In this document: one piece after another, positions 30,101-36,000 of the stretch
Numbering within the stretch: position 1 is the first letter of the stretch
How the letters are laid out: the number at the start of each line of letters is the position of its first letter
Assembly (NCBI GenBank): GCA_900546245.1
Contig: URBY01000006.1
Location: 1-43,608, forward strand
Source: an uncultured Mycoplasmatota bacterium
Lineage (GTDB): Bacteria; Bacillota_I; Bacilli_A; RF39; UBA660
Direction: 5' to 3'
Length of the DNA: 43,608 bases
Translations under genes and position numbers: made by a program
The notes under the pieces: generated by a model
Told to the model about the DNA's origin: nothing
Seen by the model: the letters and a program-made list of their open reading frames with translations, nothing else
The model's database searches: none

Positions 30101-32696
30101 TACAGTAATAAGTAAAGATAAGAAAATAAGAACTTATAAAATAATTGTTAACAAACTTGGAAGCAGTGAAGCAAGATTACAAAATCTTATGTTTGAAGAA
30201 GGAGTAGTAACACCGGTATTTAATAAAAATATATATGAATACAATATGGTTATTCCATCAAATGTAACAGAATTAACTCCACTTTTAGTAACAACTATTG
30301 ATAAGGATGCTACTTATGAAATAATAGGTAATGAAAACTTAAATGCAAGCGTTAGTACAGTAATAGTAAGGGTAACAGCGCCTGATAAAATAACTAAAAA
30401 AGACTATAAAATAACAGTTAATAAAGAAGTAAAACCAATTGCTAGATTGCTTTCTTTAACAAGCAATGTTGGAGAACTTACTCCAGAGTTCGATAAAGAT
30501 AATTCAGGAGTATATGAAATAGATGTAGATGATAGTATCAATAGTATAATTTTATCTGGTGAAAAAGAATATGAATCATCTATAGTAAGTGGTTTAGGAA
30601 TTCATTATTTAACTGATAAAGAAACAAATGTAATAGTAACAGTAACAAGTGAAACAGGATATGTGATGAAATATGCTGTAAAAATAGTAAAATCAAATTC
30701 TTCAAATGCATACTTAAGTGATTTAGGTGTTAAAAATAATGTTATATCACCAGAATTTGATAAGAATACAAATTCATATAAATTAACAGTGCCAGATAAA
30801 GAATCAAGCATTGAAATATATGCAATACCAGAAAATCTGTCAAGCACAGTAGATGGTACTGGAATAAAGAATCTTGATTATGGTTTAAATACATTTAATA
30901 TAGTAGTAACAAGTGCAAATGGTAATACAAATACTTATGTAATAGAAGTTACAAGAGAATATAATGAGAGTGTTAGAATTAAAGATTTAATAGTTAAAGA
31001 AGGAGAACTTACTCCAGAATTTGATCCTGATACATTAGAATATAGTATTAATATTCCAAATGAAAAACAAAGTTTATCATTAAATGTAACTCTTGAAGAT
31101 CCAAATTCAAGTTATGAAATAATAGGTAATGAAAATTTTGTATTAGGAGAAAATAAAGTACAAATAAAAGTAACTGGTAAATCAGGTAAAACTAATACTT
31201 ATGTGTTAAATGTAAATAGACAAAATGAAGTAAATAATTATCTTAAAAATATAACATTATCAGATGGAGAACTTACTCCAGAATTTGATAAAACTATTCT
31301 TAGTTATGATGTAACAGTAGGTGAAAATGTAGATTCTATAAATGTAAGCGCAACTGTTGAAGATGAAAAAAGTACATTAACAGGTGATGGAATACATTCA
31401 CTTGTTAAAGGAAAGAACAAGATATTATTAAAGGTTGTAAATAGTGGTATAGAAAGGGTTTATACATTAAATATTTTAAGAGAATATAATAGTGATAATA
31501 AACTAATATCATTAACAACTGATAAAGGATCATTAACTCCAGAGTTTAATCCTGATATTAATAATTATGTTGTTGATGTAGATGAAAATACTGATAATAT
31601 AACTGTAAATGCTACTGCAAATCCTGATTCTTTAGTAACAGGAACAGGAAACTATCCATTAAATAAGGGTGAAAACACTATAACTATTACAGTAACCGCA
31701 GAAGATGGAAGTATAAATACATATGTTATAACTGTAAATAAAGCATTATCTTCTAATTTAAATCTTACAAAATTTGAACCAGATACTGGAACTCTTGATA
31801 AGGAATATAATAATAATGAAAATACTTATACATTAAATGTTGGTTCTAATATATCAATTATAAATATGAGTATTATTCCTGAAGATTCTAGAACTACAAT
31901 TAGTGGTGAGAAAGTAATTACGATGAACGAAAGTGAAAACACTATTACTTATACATTAACTGCTGAAGATAATAGTACTAGAGTTATTACATTAAATGTA
32001 GTAAGAGAAGAAGAAGTAACTGATTTAGAAATTGATAAGACAAATATTGTAATAGTAGAAGGAGAAACAGATAAAATTAATGTTAAAGTTCTTCCAATTA
32101 GTGTTAATACTAAAGTTTTATATGAAGTATTAGATAAAGATATAATAGAAGTTGATGAAGATGGTAATATTAAAGCACTTACTAAAGGATTTACAAAAAT
32201 AATTGTAAGTACTGAAAAAAATCCAACAATGAGAAAAGAAGTAACTGTTGAAGTATTATCAAGTAAAATTACAAGTTCTGTTTATAATATTGCTAGAGTT
32301 GATTATGAATATATAACTGGTATGGATGAAAATGATACTATTAAAGATTTATTATCTAATGTAGATAATGAAAGTAGTACATTAAAAGTTTATAATTCAG
32401 ATTTAACAGAAATAACTGATTTAGATGAAGTTATAAAAACTGGACAAGTAATTAAACTTGTTATAAATGGTAAAGTATATGATGAATTATATATTGTATT
32501 AAAAGGTGATATAAACGGAGATGGATTAATAGATGTTACAGATAAATCAAAATTAAAAGATCATATATTGTTAAGAACTGAATTAACAGATTATACTAAA
32601 TATGCAGCAGATCTTAATAATGATGGATTAATAGATGTATCTGATAACTCTAGAATTGCAGATTATATCTTAATGAGAATAGATACTTTAAATTAA
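15129..32696 (+). CDS. Giant secreted adhesin-like protein: five glycine-rich domains, >41 cadherin-like repeats, Big_2-like domain, C-terminal dockerin
   Basis: The protein has 5855 residues. ATG 15129 lies eight bases after GGAAGAG; the GTG at 15123 is too close to that site. A signal peptide ends near PIVYA (residues ~1-36). Glycine-rich domains of ALK/LTK type (Pfam Gly_rich, PF12810) lie at about 42-278, 377-629, 728-996, 1095-1351 and 1626-1883, separated by cadherin-like repeats (PF12733-type). About 41 more such repeats follow (~1885-5629), each ~85-100 residues with a PEFDKxTxxY strand and a VTAEDGxxKTY strand. A Big_2-like domain (~5630-5714), an ~80-residue X-like module and a dockerin (~5793-5854) end the protein. 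Both dockerin loops carry D, N, D, D, D at positions 1, 3, 5, 9 and 12 (DINGDGLIDVTD, DLNNDGLIDVSD). There is no membrane segment at the C terminus, so surface attachment should need a cohesin partner; candidates lie downstream. Confidence 0.92.
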   Translation: MKRFNELKNSLIIKLVLTFSLILFSVLLNKPIVYAAGTEFDFNYTGDYQTFVVPKTGVYKLETWGAQGGHRGSNNGGKGGYTSGTIYLTRGDILYVYVGGNGTTNKGYNGGGLLPDLNIYGGGATDIRLTSGAWDSEEGLKTRLIVSGGGGSVGAYSGGAGGLSGVSASSGYGSGGGGATIAAAGSYRASFGKGGNGLHASGGYGGAGGGGFFGGGGANPDSSGDDDKGGGGGSSFAYNAQSKSNYSSMNIDEKYYMNSISYSTGTNAGDGKAKITLLEMNGITDVQINNGDVPVNFSYDRYDYNFTVNNDVKQIKFDITTEDGYTLSQSNKVTDMTNILSVTNTVTLTDNTTGLVQVYTFKVKKHNYYLNAGGGTSYYYDYTGDYQTFYAYKSGVYKLETWGAQGGDRGASNGGKGGYTSGEIYLNKGEMLYIYVGGNGNNHNGYNGGGYIPEICSSNAICSRPVKVTGGGATDIRLVPGTWDNTDGLNSRIMVAGGGGSVGGYGNAGGAGGLTGGSTSGCGSGGVGASITAAGSHRASFGKGGNGLNASGGYAGSGGGGFFGGGGANPDGSGDDDRGGGGGSSFAWSNTTKTSVPSSYNVSEKYFINAATYTSGSNSGDGKAKITLIKSNGITDIKINRGNIPIDFNYEVHDYYLNVDNDMTNVRFNVATEEGYTVNQTNKVVDMTNILSFTNTITLTDDTTGVVTTYNVTIRKQNSHLEEGSTVSYGYSYTGDYEKFYVPATGIYSLETWGAQGSDRGAKNGGKGGYSYAEMYLSKGEVLYVHVGGSGNTTNINGTGKGYNGGGQVSGYYGSGGVWIQTSLGYGGGASDIRYGGDSLYNRVIVAGGGGSVGAPGNAGGAGGGLTGGNAIGSYGAVGTGGTQTSGGTGQNAGSFGQGGNSYGANGGYGGAGGGGWYGGGGSGVDSGGDDDRSGAGGSGFIWSESSASNVPSGYLVTDKSYLSNGLLYSGNQTFKSPTGANETGHTGDGFVRITPKLINGVSSVTINDGDIPVDFDYSVYDYDLSVLDSVDYINVSFILNEGYSKVESQKGAYYFKDGEKKYVYAVDVMNDITGLTVTYTFTFHKQSDYLLDDGNYGYKYTGSWQKFIAPATGIYTLEAWGAQGGHRGNNNGGKGGYSTGQIFLNRGQILYVYVGGDGNNHKGYNGGGLLPGANIYGGGASDIRSGGYTLNNRILVAGGGGSVGSSSNAGGYGGGLTGGNGVGSYGTLGTGGTQTQAGTGNISGSFGQGGNGVYANSGFGGAGGGGWYGGGGSGVDGGGDDDRSGAGGSGFIWTESNKTIVPEDYLPGENVYLTEAKTVSGNSEMPTPKGETETGHSGDGYVKISFALSYDYQIKVSDNVKVDKEFDYEIKDYTGTLDSNDSSLVTFTVTDSDSIINVTGDGTREIHVGDNDFEVAITYVNGVVDIFTYHIHREANNIDYLNNIYLDGKSVSEFGNTTFNKNTYEYNLTLPYYMDEYDLTVDKGSSDQIITNLGHISNKNNKYTIPISVTNETGTSTKIYTLNITLPHSSKMKKLTLTSDGGTKLEYDIPIDETTMDINLESHIAAVHATTELYDIEAKSNVLGDGYIQDDEYTITITVTEPHVSSTVYTINIKRITVSGYEKDVSYTGSYQTVVIPYDHEYFLQAWGAQGGNNGGRGGYSYGTAYLEKGTILYVYTGGSGQNGGFNGGGDSRVGKGGGASDIRVGTDSLYSRILVAGGGGGHGSDGCASGAVGGGLKGGGSASSGSCGTQAGGGTQTEGGSYGIYGKVLGSVGKFGVGASSSFTGGSYYGGAGGGGWYGGGSGSTSGWSNGGGGGSGFVYTKDTASVIEENSDWLLDSTYYLTNAGTLSGSNDFIAPSGDKEETGHPGNGMVKISIPYQESENNYLDGIIVNKGTLTPSEWDYNKDTYYLDLASDEVEINVEGVPADGKASVIGNGDYVIEGGETKINLVVTAENGSTKTYTLVVHRELDTNSIPNSIEINGLIKSYCEEYEGACNYTFNKDIHNYEVTVPYTIREITMVVDKAHYFQTTKGDGVYALSGGKNNIKVEVTSEDKKNTSKWDYEITRDMTGNADLKSLKVTDPEVEINYSYNITDYYITVPKDTEHVTLEAIPDDENATVKIENPETLEYGDNLITIIVTAANKKVKEYHITVNRLQSNNAFLNNFKVINITNDKNEELSLTPEFNKMNLSYELEVENDITKLRLEGVAEDTEFSSIEGLGDFDIKVGANTFNVVVTAQDKTFLTYKLNVKRKANSNTLLDSLTVKDHNFTENFESNKYLYYMYVDGSVESLDITAVPSAETSKYQIIGNYQKLVAGKNEITVRVTAEDKSTCDYKIIVYRTGYSDNNLESLTVTNGSENYILSPNFDPLYDKYTLTLPNDVSSVTLTAVANGQKRAKIGSSAIYVKKIDLLKENPSNNVITVTAEDGTIHTYTVDITREISSDNTLQSLEVKNNTLTPDFDKNTLNYTLTTYDTSLDILAVPTNKFAKVSISNNRNNLKEGLNTITIDVTSENGKTKTYTLDVTLLYDSNNYLKSLNTSDGLNEEFNKEKLDYTVTTEKDEITITPLAESTKAIVKITNSKNETVSGPILVSAGENIFNITVTAQNGDVRTYKLNVTKVPSTDSKLSSLTTNEGLNETFDPEKLDYTLNTKSHEITILPVVRDKHSSYKILDSNNNEITDGKVKLVTGDNRYSIVVTAEDLSTTTYILTVTRTKNNVATIESVGFGTTPKFDKNTFNYDTVTDETSLDFGNMVLTDPYSTYQITGNSDFTNDKTSTVTVKVKSEDEKVTNTYTFNVTKAVSTDSSLKEFKLGDYEFVPEFNKDTKEYEVFVPKTLTEEILKVKTTKNTAIIKSITVNSNSLTLTSDLEYNSKITGLNPAKGDTITVIVEAEDKTQSTYTLKVSNEDEINNYLSTLNVSCGELTPAFNKDTNEYTVMTTKDVTEFTVLATPEVTESTVTGNGTYSFNTDKKKQVVEIKVKSKRGSERIYKVTVRRPASNESRLNNLTVINGVMTPNFQSETYEYDVTVPSLITELNKDSFTYELMDEDAKISFPSMKLNVNEVNKYEITVTSEDETSVTKYILNVTKEASNSTTISSVHVNALGEELTCEVNQDTKTCEVTIPADATSFVVSADIPYGASINPENKTSYNMDITEKEKDITLNVTAENKINTDSYTLKILREKSNNAFLSSLEVNYTSVSNFKSDVLSYEETVIGTLSQVFISASTKDPRATIKTDLSNTFKLNPGDNNIDILVEAEDGTKKTYTVNVIRSTNEDATLKSLSVNGYKFSENFDPDETEYTVLFPRDKTELNKTEISYELSDPIASISMDSKLSVDYDKQYNTFNITVTAGDGVTKKTYHINVKPIPSTNNEVDHIVINGDEVKDVEGTFTYPIFDTDTEATLSEIVLKNEYASIFVLLPQNIKADEDFTFVVTAEDGSIKTYTVKLIQNKTRELNLQNIEVNFKEEDDCDGICTLNKTFDENVLDYEIYIPNELNSLESLIVTPKNNLQNVVIKDNENFVVGENIITIIVSNSLSETKEYKLHVIKEANSDPNLLGISFKIPEQEIEGFDENTTEYNVEFTGLTTGKYELEYTKKFDGQRVKKSGATVLNYGNNNIIVTSKSESCFSSVKTRKGCNEKSYVIHAYRNEVYSNLLSALTISTGNESDLLQTFNKYKFDYVLEVDSEISKIKVEGIAFDSEHASVEGNGEYNLKLGDNEIKITVVPIIGGKRTYTINVVRSSSDNVNLSDLKVIGHTMTPNFSKTTLDYYVSVDSDVNSLDVKYTKEDPNSSVVISGNDNLVTGENIIRVVVLSQDKTRGKTYKIHAFKAASDENKLNNIKVSSKENDTETEYNLEPKFDPEKNEYNVNIPSNINIVNVDVTKKNIMETVTGIGTYALKYGTNKVTIVVTSESGIINNYTLNINREYELGLSDLIVKDLMTNDEFNLTPEFESSTLEYNVTVPYETEDVFIEGTLIEPDCNITGLGTHALNTGENTVNITVSYKDEASKTYVLNITREKNNDNNLLSLKVEEGIISPVFDKDTLNYEVTIPYEFTSATIDYTLSDPNASVEIINNSDFEVGISKDVIVRVTAENGDVKDYIIKVTRDEMPDASNYLSYMAVDNFELEPEFTKKNLNYEVDVPKDTTNITLHLKADEPRYTTVSIYKLGESAMTDIDVTQKDPSINLDITSKDTTFVIRVTNYQGITRNYQLLVYRLGDDEARIKSLSFNHGELSPKFDRDKFEYTLEVDRSINAIKEDVIMLAEDSTYTIIGNKNLKPGNNTVLIKTLSADKTTSLTYTITVTKKLSSNAYLSDIVTFPEKTFTFNKEDYTYNMTVPKNVNSVQIIGIREDTTSTITGNGVYNITGNELIVNLVVTAEDGTSKIYTVTFTKEKDDNANLAELIIDNGELVPEFNPDTLEYNVKVENYIDSIRVTGKAESDSSTVTGFGEHNLDVGTNKITITVTSESGNKKDYIINVTRKSNTRNTLESLVISDENRSYALNPEFDKDTENYTVELPRYLKEVTVTAKAEDESSTLTGTGLVSIDGKDKIVVTVTSESGEEKTYTVDIVRVKSSIAYIKSLVVKNGEIDKEFNKKTYDYTVNVNEDVTSLDMDITLEDPNSSYEVIGNKNLSSGENIIKIKVTSEDGNTTKLYTVKVIKGLSTNNNLSMIKVNGNNVENFNKNTLEYNLTVENSTEFALIEYIKENIKSTVKGDGTYSLVEGENIINITVASESGNEKTYKLNIYRKYDDTLKSIETNRGEVSPTFNKNITEYTLTLPNSVKDINVKGIASSKESTVDGNNTYDLLPGENTITLTVTTKDNNKKTYTLIVTREASDNNYLSRLSISEGVLSPTFNKDKTDYTSVIPNEYDHVTIDYETMDKEATVQIIGNENLVEGENTITVRVTSTSKKVKDYVLTITKQAKENYSNYLTDLSVDPGELDPVFNKETNTYNVTVPNSASVITVSGVRESNEATVNGFGRHELSSNRTEIFVTVISKDKKIRTYKIIVNKLGSSEARLQNLMFEEGVVTPVFNKNIYEYNMVIPSNVTELTPLLVTTIDKDATYEIIGNENLNASVSTVIVRVTAPDKITKKDYKITVNKEVKPIARLLSLTSNVGELTPEFDKDNSGVYEIDVDDSINSIILSGEKEYESSIVSGLGIHYLTDKETNVIVTVTSETGYVMKYAVKIVKSNSSNAYLSDLGVKNNVISPEFDKNTNSYKLTVPDKESSIEIYAIPENLSSTVDGTGIKNLDYGLNTFNIVVTSANGNTNTYVIEVTREYNESVRIKDLIVKEGELTPEFDPDTLEYSINIPNEKQSLSLNVTLEDPNSSYEIIGNENFVLGENKVQIKVTGKSGKTNTYVLNVNRQNEVNNYLKNITLSDGELTPEFDKTILSYDVTVGENVDSINVSATVEDEKSTLTGDGIHSLVKGKNKILLKVVNSGIERVYTLNILREYNSDNKLISLTTDKGSLTPEFNPDINNYVVDVDENTDNITVNATANPDSLVTGTGNYPLNKGENTITITVTAEDGSINTYVITVNKALSSNLNLTKFEPDTGTLDKEYNNNENTYTLNVGSNISIINMSIIPEDSRTTISGEKVITMNESENTITYTLTAEDNSTRVITLNVVREEEVTDLEIDKTNIVIVEGETDKINVKVLPISVNTKVLYEVLDKDIIEVDEDGNIKALTKGFTKIIVSTEKNPTMRKEVTVEVLSSKITSSVYNIARVDYEYITGMDENDTIKDLLSNVDNESSTLKVYNSDLTEITDLDEVIKTGQVIKLVINGKVYDELYIVLKGDINGDGLIDVTDKSKLKDHILLRTELTDYTKYAADLNNDGLIDVSDNSRIADYILMRIDTLN
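15252..20775 (+). repeat. Five glycine-rich domain repeats within the coding region
   Basis: Copies lie at ~15252-15965, 16257-17015, 17310-18115, 18411-19180 and 20004-20775. Each opens with YTGxYxxF...LE/LQAWGAQGG (or LETWGAQGG). The middle is GGKGGY...YVGG, GGGAT/SDIR and VAGGGGSVG. Most close on GDDDR/K and GGSGF or GGSSF. Copies 1 and 2 form one subtype (GGGGANPD). Copies 3 and 4 form another (GGGGSGVD), shared with the single domain at ~3811-4570 in the first giant gene. Copy 5 is the most divergent. Confidence 0.85.
20782..32015 (+). repeat. Tandem array of about 41 cadherin-like beta-sandwich repeats (coding)
   Basis: I counted 41 units by eye. Each starts with a SDNxLxSLxV-type strand, has FxKxTxxYxVxVP, a GxGxxxLxxGxNxI strand, and ends with VTAEDGxxKTYTIxVTR. 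Units are ~85-105 residues and diverged, so the array looks old rather than recently expanded. The count could be off by one or two where units are irregular. Confidence 0.85.
32507..32690 (+). other. Dockerin module (two Ca-binding loops) of the giant adhesin
   Basis: The duplicated motifs DINGDGLIDVTDKSKLKDHI and DLNNDGLIDVSDNSRIADYI each show the full set of loop ligands followed by a helix, as in type I dockerins. Positions 10 and 11, which commonly set cohesin specificity, are VT and VS. Confidence 0.9.
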
Positions 32697-32727
32697 AAAG
32701 CAGAATGAGAAATCATTCCGCTTTTTT
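32695..32727 (+). terminator. Rho-independent terminator after the giant adhesin gene
   Basis: The stem is AAAAAGC-A-GAATGA with TCATTC-C-GCTTTTT, with one A-C mismatch and a GAAA loop. A run of six T residues ends it. It overlaps the stop codon. Confidence 0.85.
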
Positions 32728-32760
32728 GATACCTTATAAATGTTATTTTTTTATAACTAC

Positions 32761-32773
32761 TATCATAATGATA
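32761..32773. promoter_or_regulatory. Palindrome, possible operator
   Basis: TATCATAATGATA is a perfect inverted repeat of two six-base arms around a central A. It lies directly before AAGGAG and the short ORF at 32786, so it could bind a regulator. In AT-rich DNA chance is a serious alternative. Confidence 0.25.
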
Positions 32774-32785
32774 AGGAGAAATAAA

Positions 32786-32878
32786 ATGATAGTAATGTAT
32801 CGAAGAACTTTGATTACAAAGTTTCTTTTTTTCATTATTATCAAACCTTCTCCCTATAAGAGATTCGGTAGATACTAA
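32786..32878 (+). CDS. Possible small cationic hydrophobic peptide (30 codons)
   Basis: An ATG seven bases after a good AAGGAG site (32773-32778) opens a 30-codon frame: hydrophobic centre LITKFLFFIIIK flanked by RR, and a basic end YKRFGRY. That composition would suit a membrane-active or signalling peptide. A terminator-like hairpin lies inside the frame, and no family is recognised, so it may be fortuitous. Confidence 0.2.
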   Translation: MIVMYRRTLITKFLFFIIIKPSPYKRFGRY

Positions 32879-32965
32879 AACAACTAAATGTTCCAAGTGT
32901 ATTATCTCATGGTTAATTTTGCAAAACAAGCAAACAAAGTAAAAAAACTTGAAAAATTTAACAAT

Positions 32966-32993
32966 TAAAGAGTTATAAAAAAACTCTTTTTTT
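32966..32993 (+). terminator. Rho-independent terminator in the gap
   Basis: The stem AAAGAGTT / AACTCTTT (32966-32973 with 32981-32988) has a seven-base loop and a long T run. No confident gene precedes it, so it may end a short transcript or read-through. Confidence 0.7.
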
Positions 32994-33016
32994 TCTTATA
33001 AATTATGGAATTTTCG

Positions 33017-33045
33017 TTCACAAAATTAATTAAATTTGATATAAT
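33017..33045 (+). promoter_or_regulatory. Strong predicted promoter of the adaptor-anchor operon
   Basis: TTCACA (33017-33022, five of six matches), a 17-bp spacer, then a perfect TATAAT (33040-33045) with the TGN extension (TGATATAAT). A leader of about 35 bases leads to AGGAGG at 33073-33078. Confidence 0.75.
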
Positions 33046-33084
33046 TGATATTAATAATAGGAGTCTATCTTTAGGAGGTAGTAA

Positions 33085-36000
33085 ATGAGAAAGTTTTTTT
33101 ATAAAATACTAAGCTTAATGCTTATATTTTCGGTATTTATCTCATCATTTTCATTAAACATAATTAGCGTATATGCAGATGGTGAACACAAGTTTTTATT
33201 AAAAGCATATGATTGGAATACTTTTGACAATGATTGGGAAGGATCTGGAACAGGTGATGAGCTTATGAATAATGCTGATGTAGAACCTGGAAAAGTAATT
33301 CAACTTTCAATTTACTATATACCAGGTACAGATCCAGATATGATGATGCAGATGGCTATAAAATATGATAGTACTTTAGTTGAGCCAATGTATGATGAAG
33401 GGTCATTATATCTAGAAACTGATATGTCAACAACTTATCAAGGTGGTATATGGCCTGCGGTTGGATCATCCCCTGCCAATAAGAAGAAAACGAATTGGAC
33501 AGTATCTGCTAACGATGCAGTAAGTTCCAGTTTGATTACTGTTTTGGCTGAAGATACTGCAAAAACGAAAGCACTTACAACGGAAGGTGTAATCGCAAGT
33601 GTATATTTTAAAATAAAAGATACTGCAAAAGCAGGTTCTGTAATAACATTTGAATATGATAATTCTCGTACAAAATTAACAAAATATGACGATGGTACAG
33701 AAAGACCAGTTATTACAGAAGGAATAAACTTAAATGTTTTCGGAAAAATGTCCGCAAATACATTATTAAAATCATTATCAGTAAAAAAAGGTACACAAGA
33801 GTATCCATTAAATCCTACATTTGTGCCAGACTCAGAAACAGTAAGAGATTATCAAACAACAGTACCAAATAATATAACAAGTGTTGATATATCCGCAACA
33901 GCATCTGATACATCTGGAAAAGTATTACCTGGTGGTCTTGGAACAAAAAGTTTAAATGTCGGAGAAAATAATTTTAATTTAGTTGTTCAATCACAAGATG
34001 GTACACAAGAAATATATAGATTAACAGTATATAGATTAAATAATGATGCGACACTAAAAAGTTTAACATTAACAAATGGTGTAAATATTGGAACATTTAG
34101 TGGTGGAACAACATCATATACTGCAACTGTTCCATATAAGACTAAATCATCAGAAGTAACAGCTTTAACAAATGATTCAAAAGCAGTTATAACAAGTGGA
34201 ACAGGTTCATTTAATTTTACAAATTATGGAACAACAACAAATACACATAATATTGTAGTAAATGCAGAAAATTGTGATTCTAAATATGCAAGTGTTCCAG
34301 GAAATACATGTACAAGCAAAACATATACAATCACAGTTACTAGAACTTCTCCATCAAGTAATAATAATTTAAGTAATTTAACAGTAAATAATAAAACAGT
34401 AACTAATTTTAATAAAAATACTTTAGAATATATTTTACCAAATGTATCTAATGAAACAACAAGTTTATTAGTAGGAGCAGTAGTAGAAGATACAGATAAA
34501 GCACAAATAAAAAGTGGAACTGGAACAGTTAATTTAAATATTGGAGATAATACATTAAATATAGTTGTTCAAGCAGAAAATGGAGACGAAAAAACATATA
34601 AATTACATGTTAGAAGATTATCAAATGATAACAAATTAAAAAGCTTAGAAGTTAAATCAACACCAAGTGCTAGTTTATCACCAGCATTTACAAGTACGTT
34701 CTTTGGAGATTATAACTATAATTATACAGAAGATGTAAGTTCTATAGATGTAAAAGCAATTGTTAATGATACAGATAAAGCAATGGTTGGAATAGTAGAT
34801 GCAAATGGTTCTGAAACACTTACTAGCTCGTTAAATACTGCATCTAAAACATTTACAACTAATACAAGTAATGTAACAATTGTAGTAACTGCAGAAGATG
34901 GAAGTATTCAAAACTATACTTTAAACTTAGTAAGAGCAAAATCAACAGATGCAAATTTATCTAGCTTAATAGTAAATCCTGGAGAACTTGTTCCAGTGTT
35001 CAGTAAAGAAACAAGAAATTATAATGTAATTGTAGATGGAAGTGTAACAAGTATAAATGTTAATGCAACACCTCTATCAAAGTATGCTAGAGTAGAAAGT
35101 ATTACAGGAAATACAAATCTTAACTTTGGAAATAATCAAGTGGAAGTAGTAGTAAAAGCAGAAAGCGGAAATACAGTAACATATACAATAAATGTTGAAA
35201 GAAAGAAATATGACATTGCTTTATTAGATGATATAAAAGTAGATGGCGTAAGTATAGACAATTTTAATAAAAATACATTTGAATATACTTTAGATAAAGT
35301 TCCATTTAGTAAAAATAAAATCAATGTAGATGCAACTAAAACAAATGAGTTATCAACAGTAAAAGGTTTAGGAGATATAGAACTAAAAACTGGTGATAAT
35401 CAAATAGTAATAGAAGTAACAGCGCATAATGGTACAACTAAAAATACATATAAATTAAATATTGAAAGAGAAAAAAATAGTGATAATTTAGTAAAAAGTA
35501 TAAAAGTATCAGGAGTAACACCAATATTAAATGATGATGGAACATATAGTGTAACACTTCCAAATAATAAGACAACATTAACACCTAATGATGTAGATGT
35601 TACAATAAGTGATGATGCTAGTATAGAAAAAAGTTCAGCAATAAATTTATCAACAAAAAATGATAACATATATACATTTAAAGTAACTGCTGAAAATGGT
35701 GCTGAAAAAACATATACTATAAAAGTAACAAGAACAAAATCTAATGATACAACACTAAGCAAAGTAACATTAACAATAGGAAGTGATTCATCAAGATATT
35801 GCTTAATGGAAAATGATAAATGTAAAATTAATGTACCTAGCGATACAACAAAATTCTCTTTAACATCAGAAATAAATAGTGAAAGTACTATCTCGCCTGT
35901 AAATGGTACAGAATTTACTATGACACCAACAGAAAGAATAAAAGATATAACTTTAACAGTAACTGCAGAAGATGATACTAAAAAAGAATATACAGTTACA

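Larger units (their letters stand above)
32728..33016 (+). other. Long intergenic gap with hairpins and no confident gene
   Basis: The gap holds a 13-bp palindrome, a possible 30-codon ORF, an internal hairpin with a T run (32806-32833) and a second terminator (32966-32993). I recognise no tRNA, riboswitch or insertion element. A terminator that follows another terminator, with no clear gene between them, suggests a small RNA, a small peptide or a gene remnant. Confidence 0.4.

Noticed and set aside
32693..32929. Minus-strand 78-codon ORF in the intergenic gap
   Set aside because: It starts at TTG without a ribosome site, ends inside the plus-strand terminator, and shows no recognisable family. 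A gene remnant cannot be ruled out.
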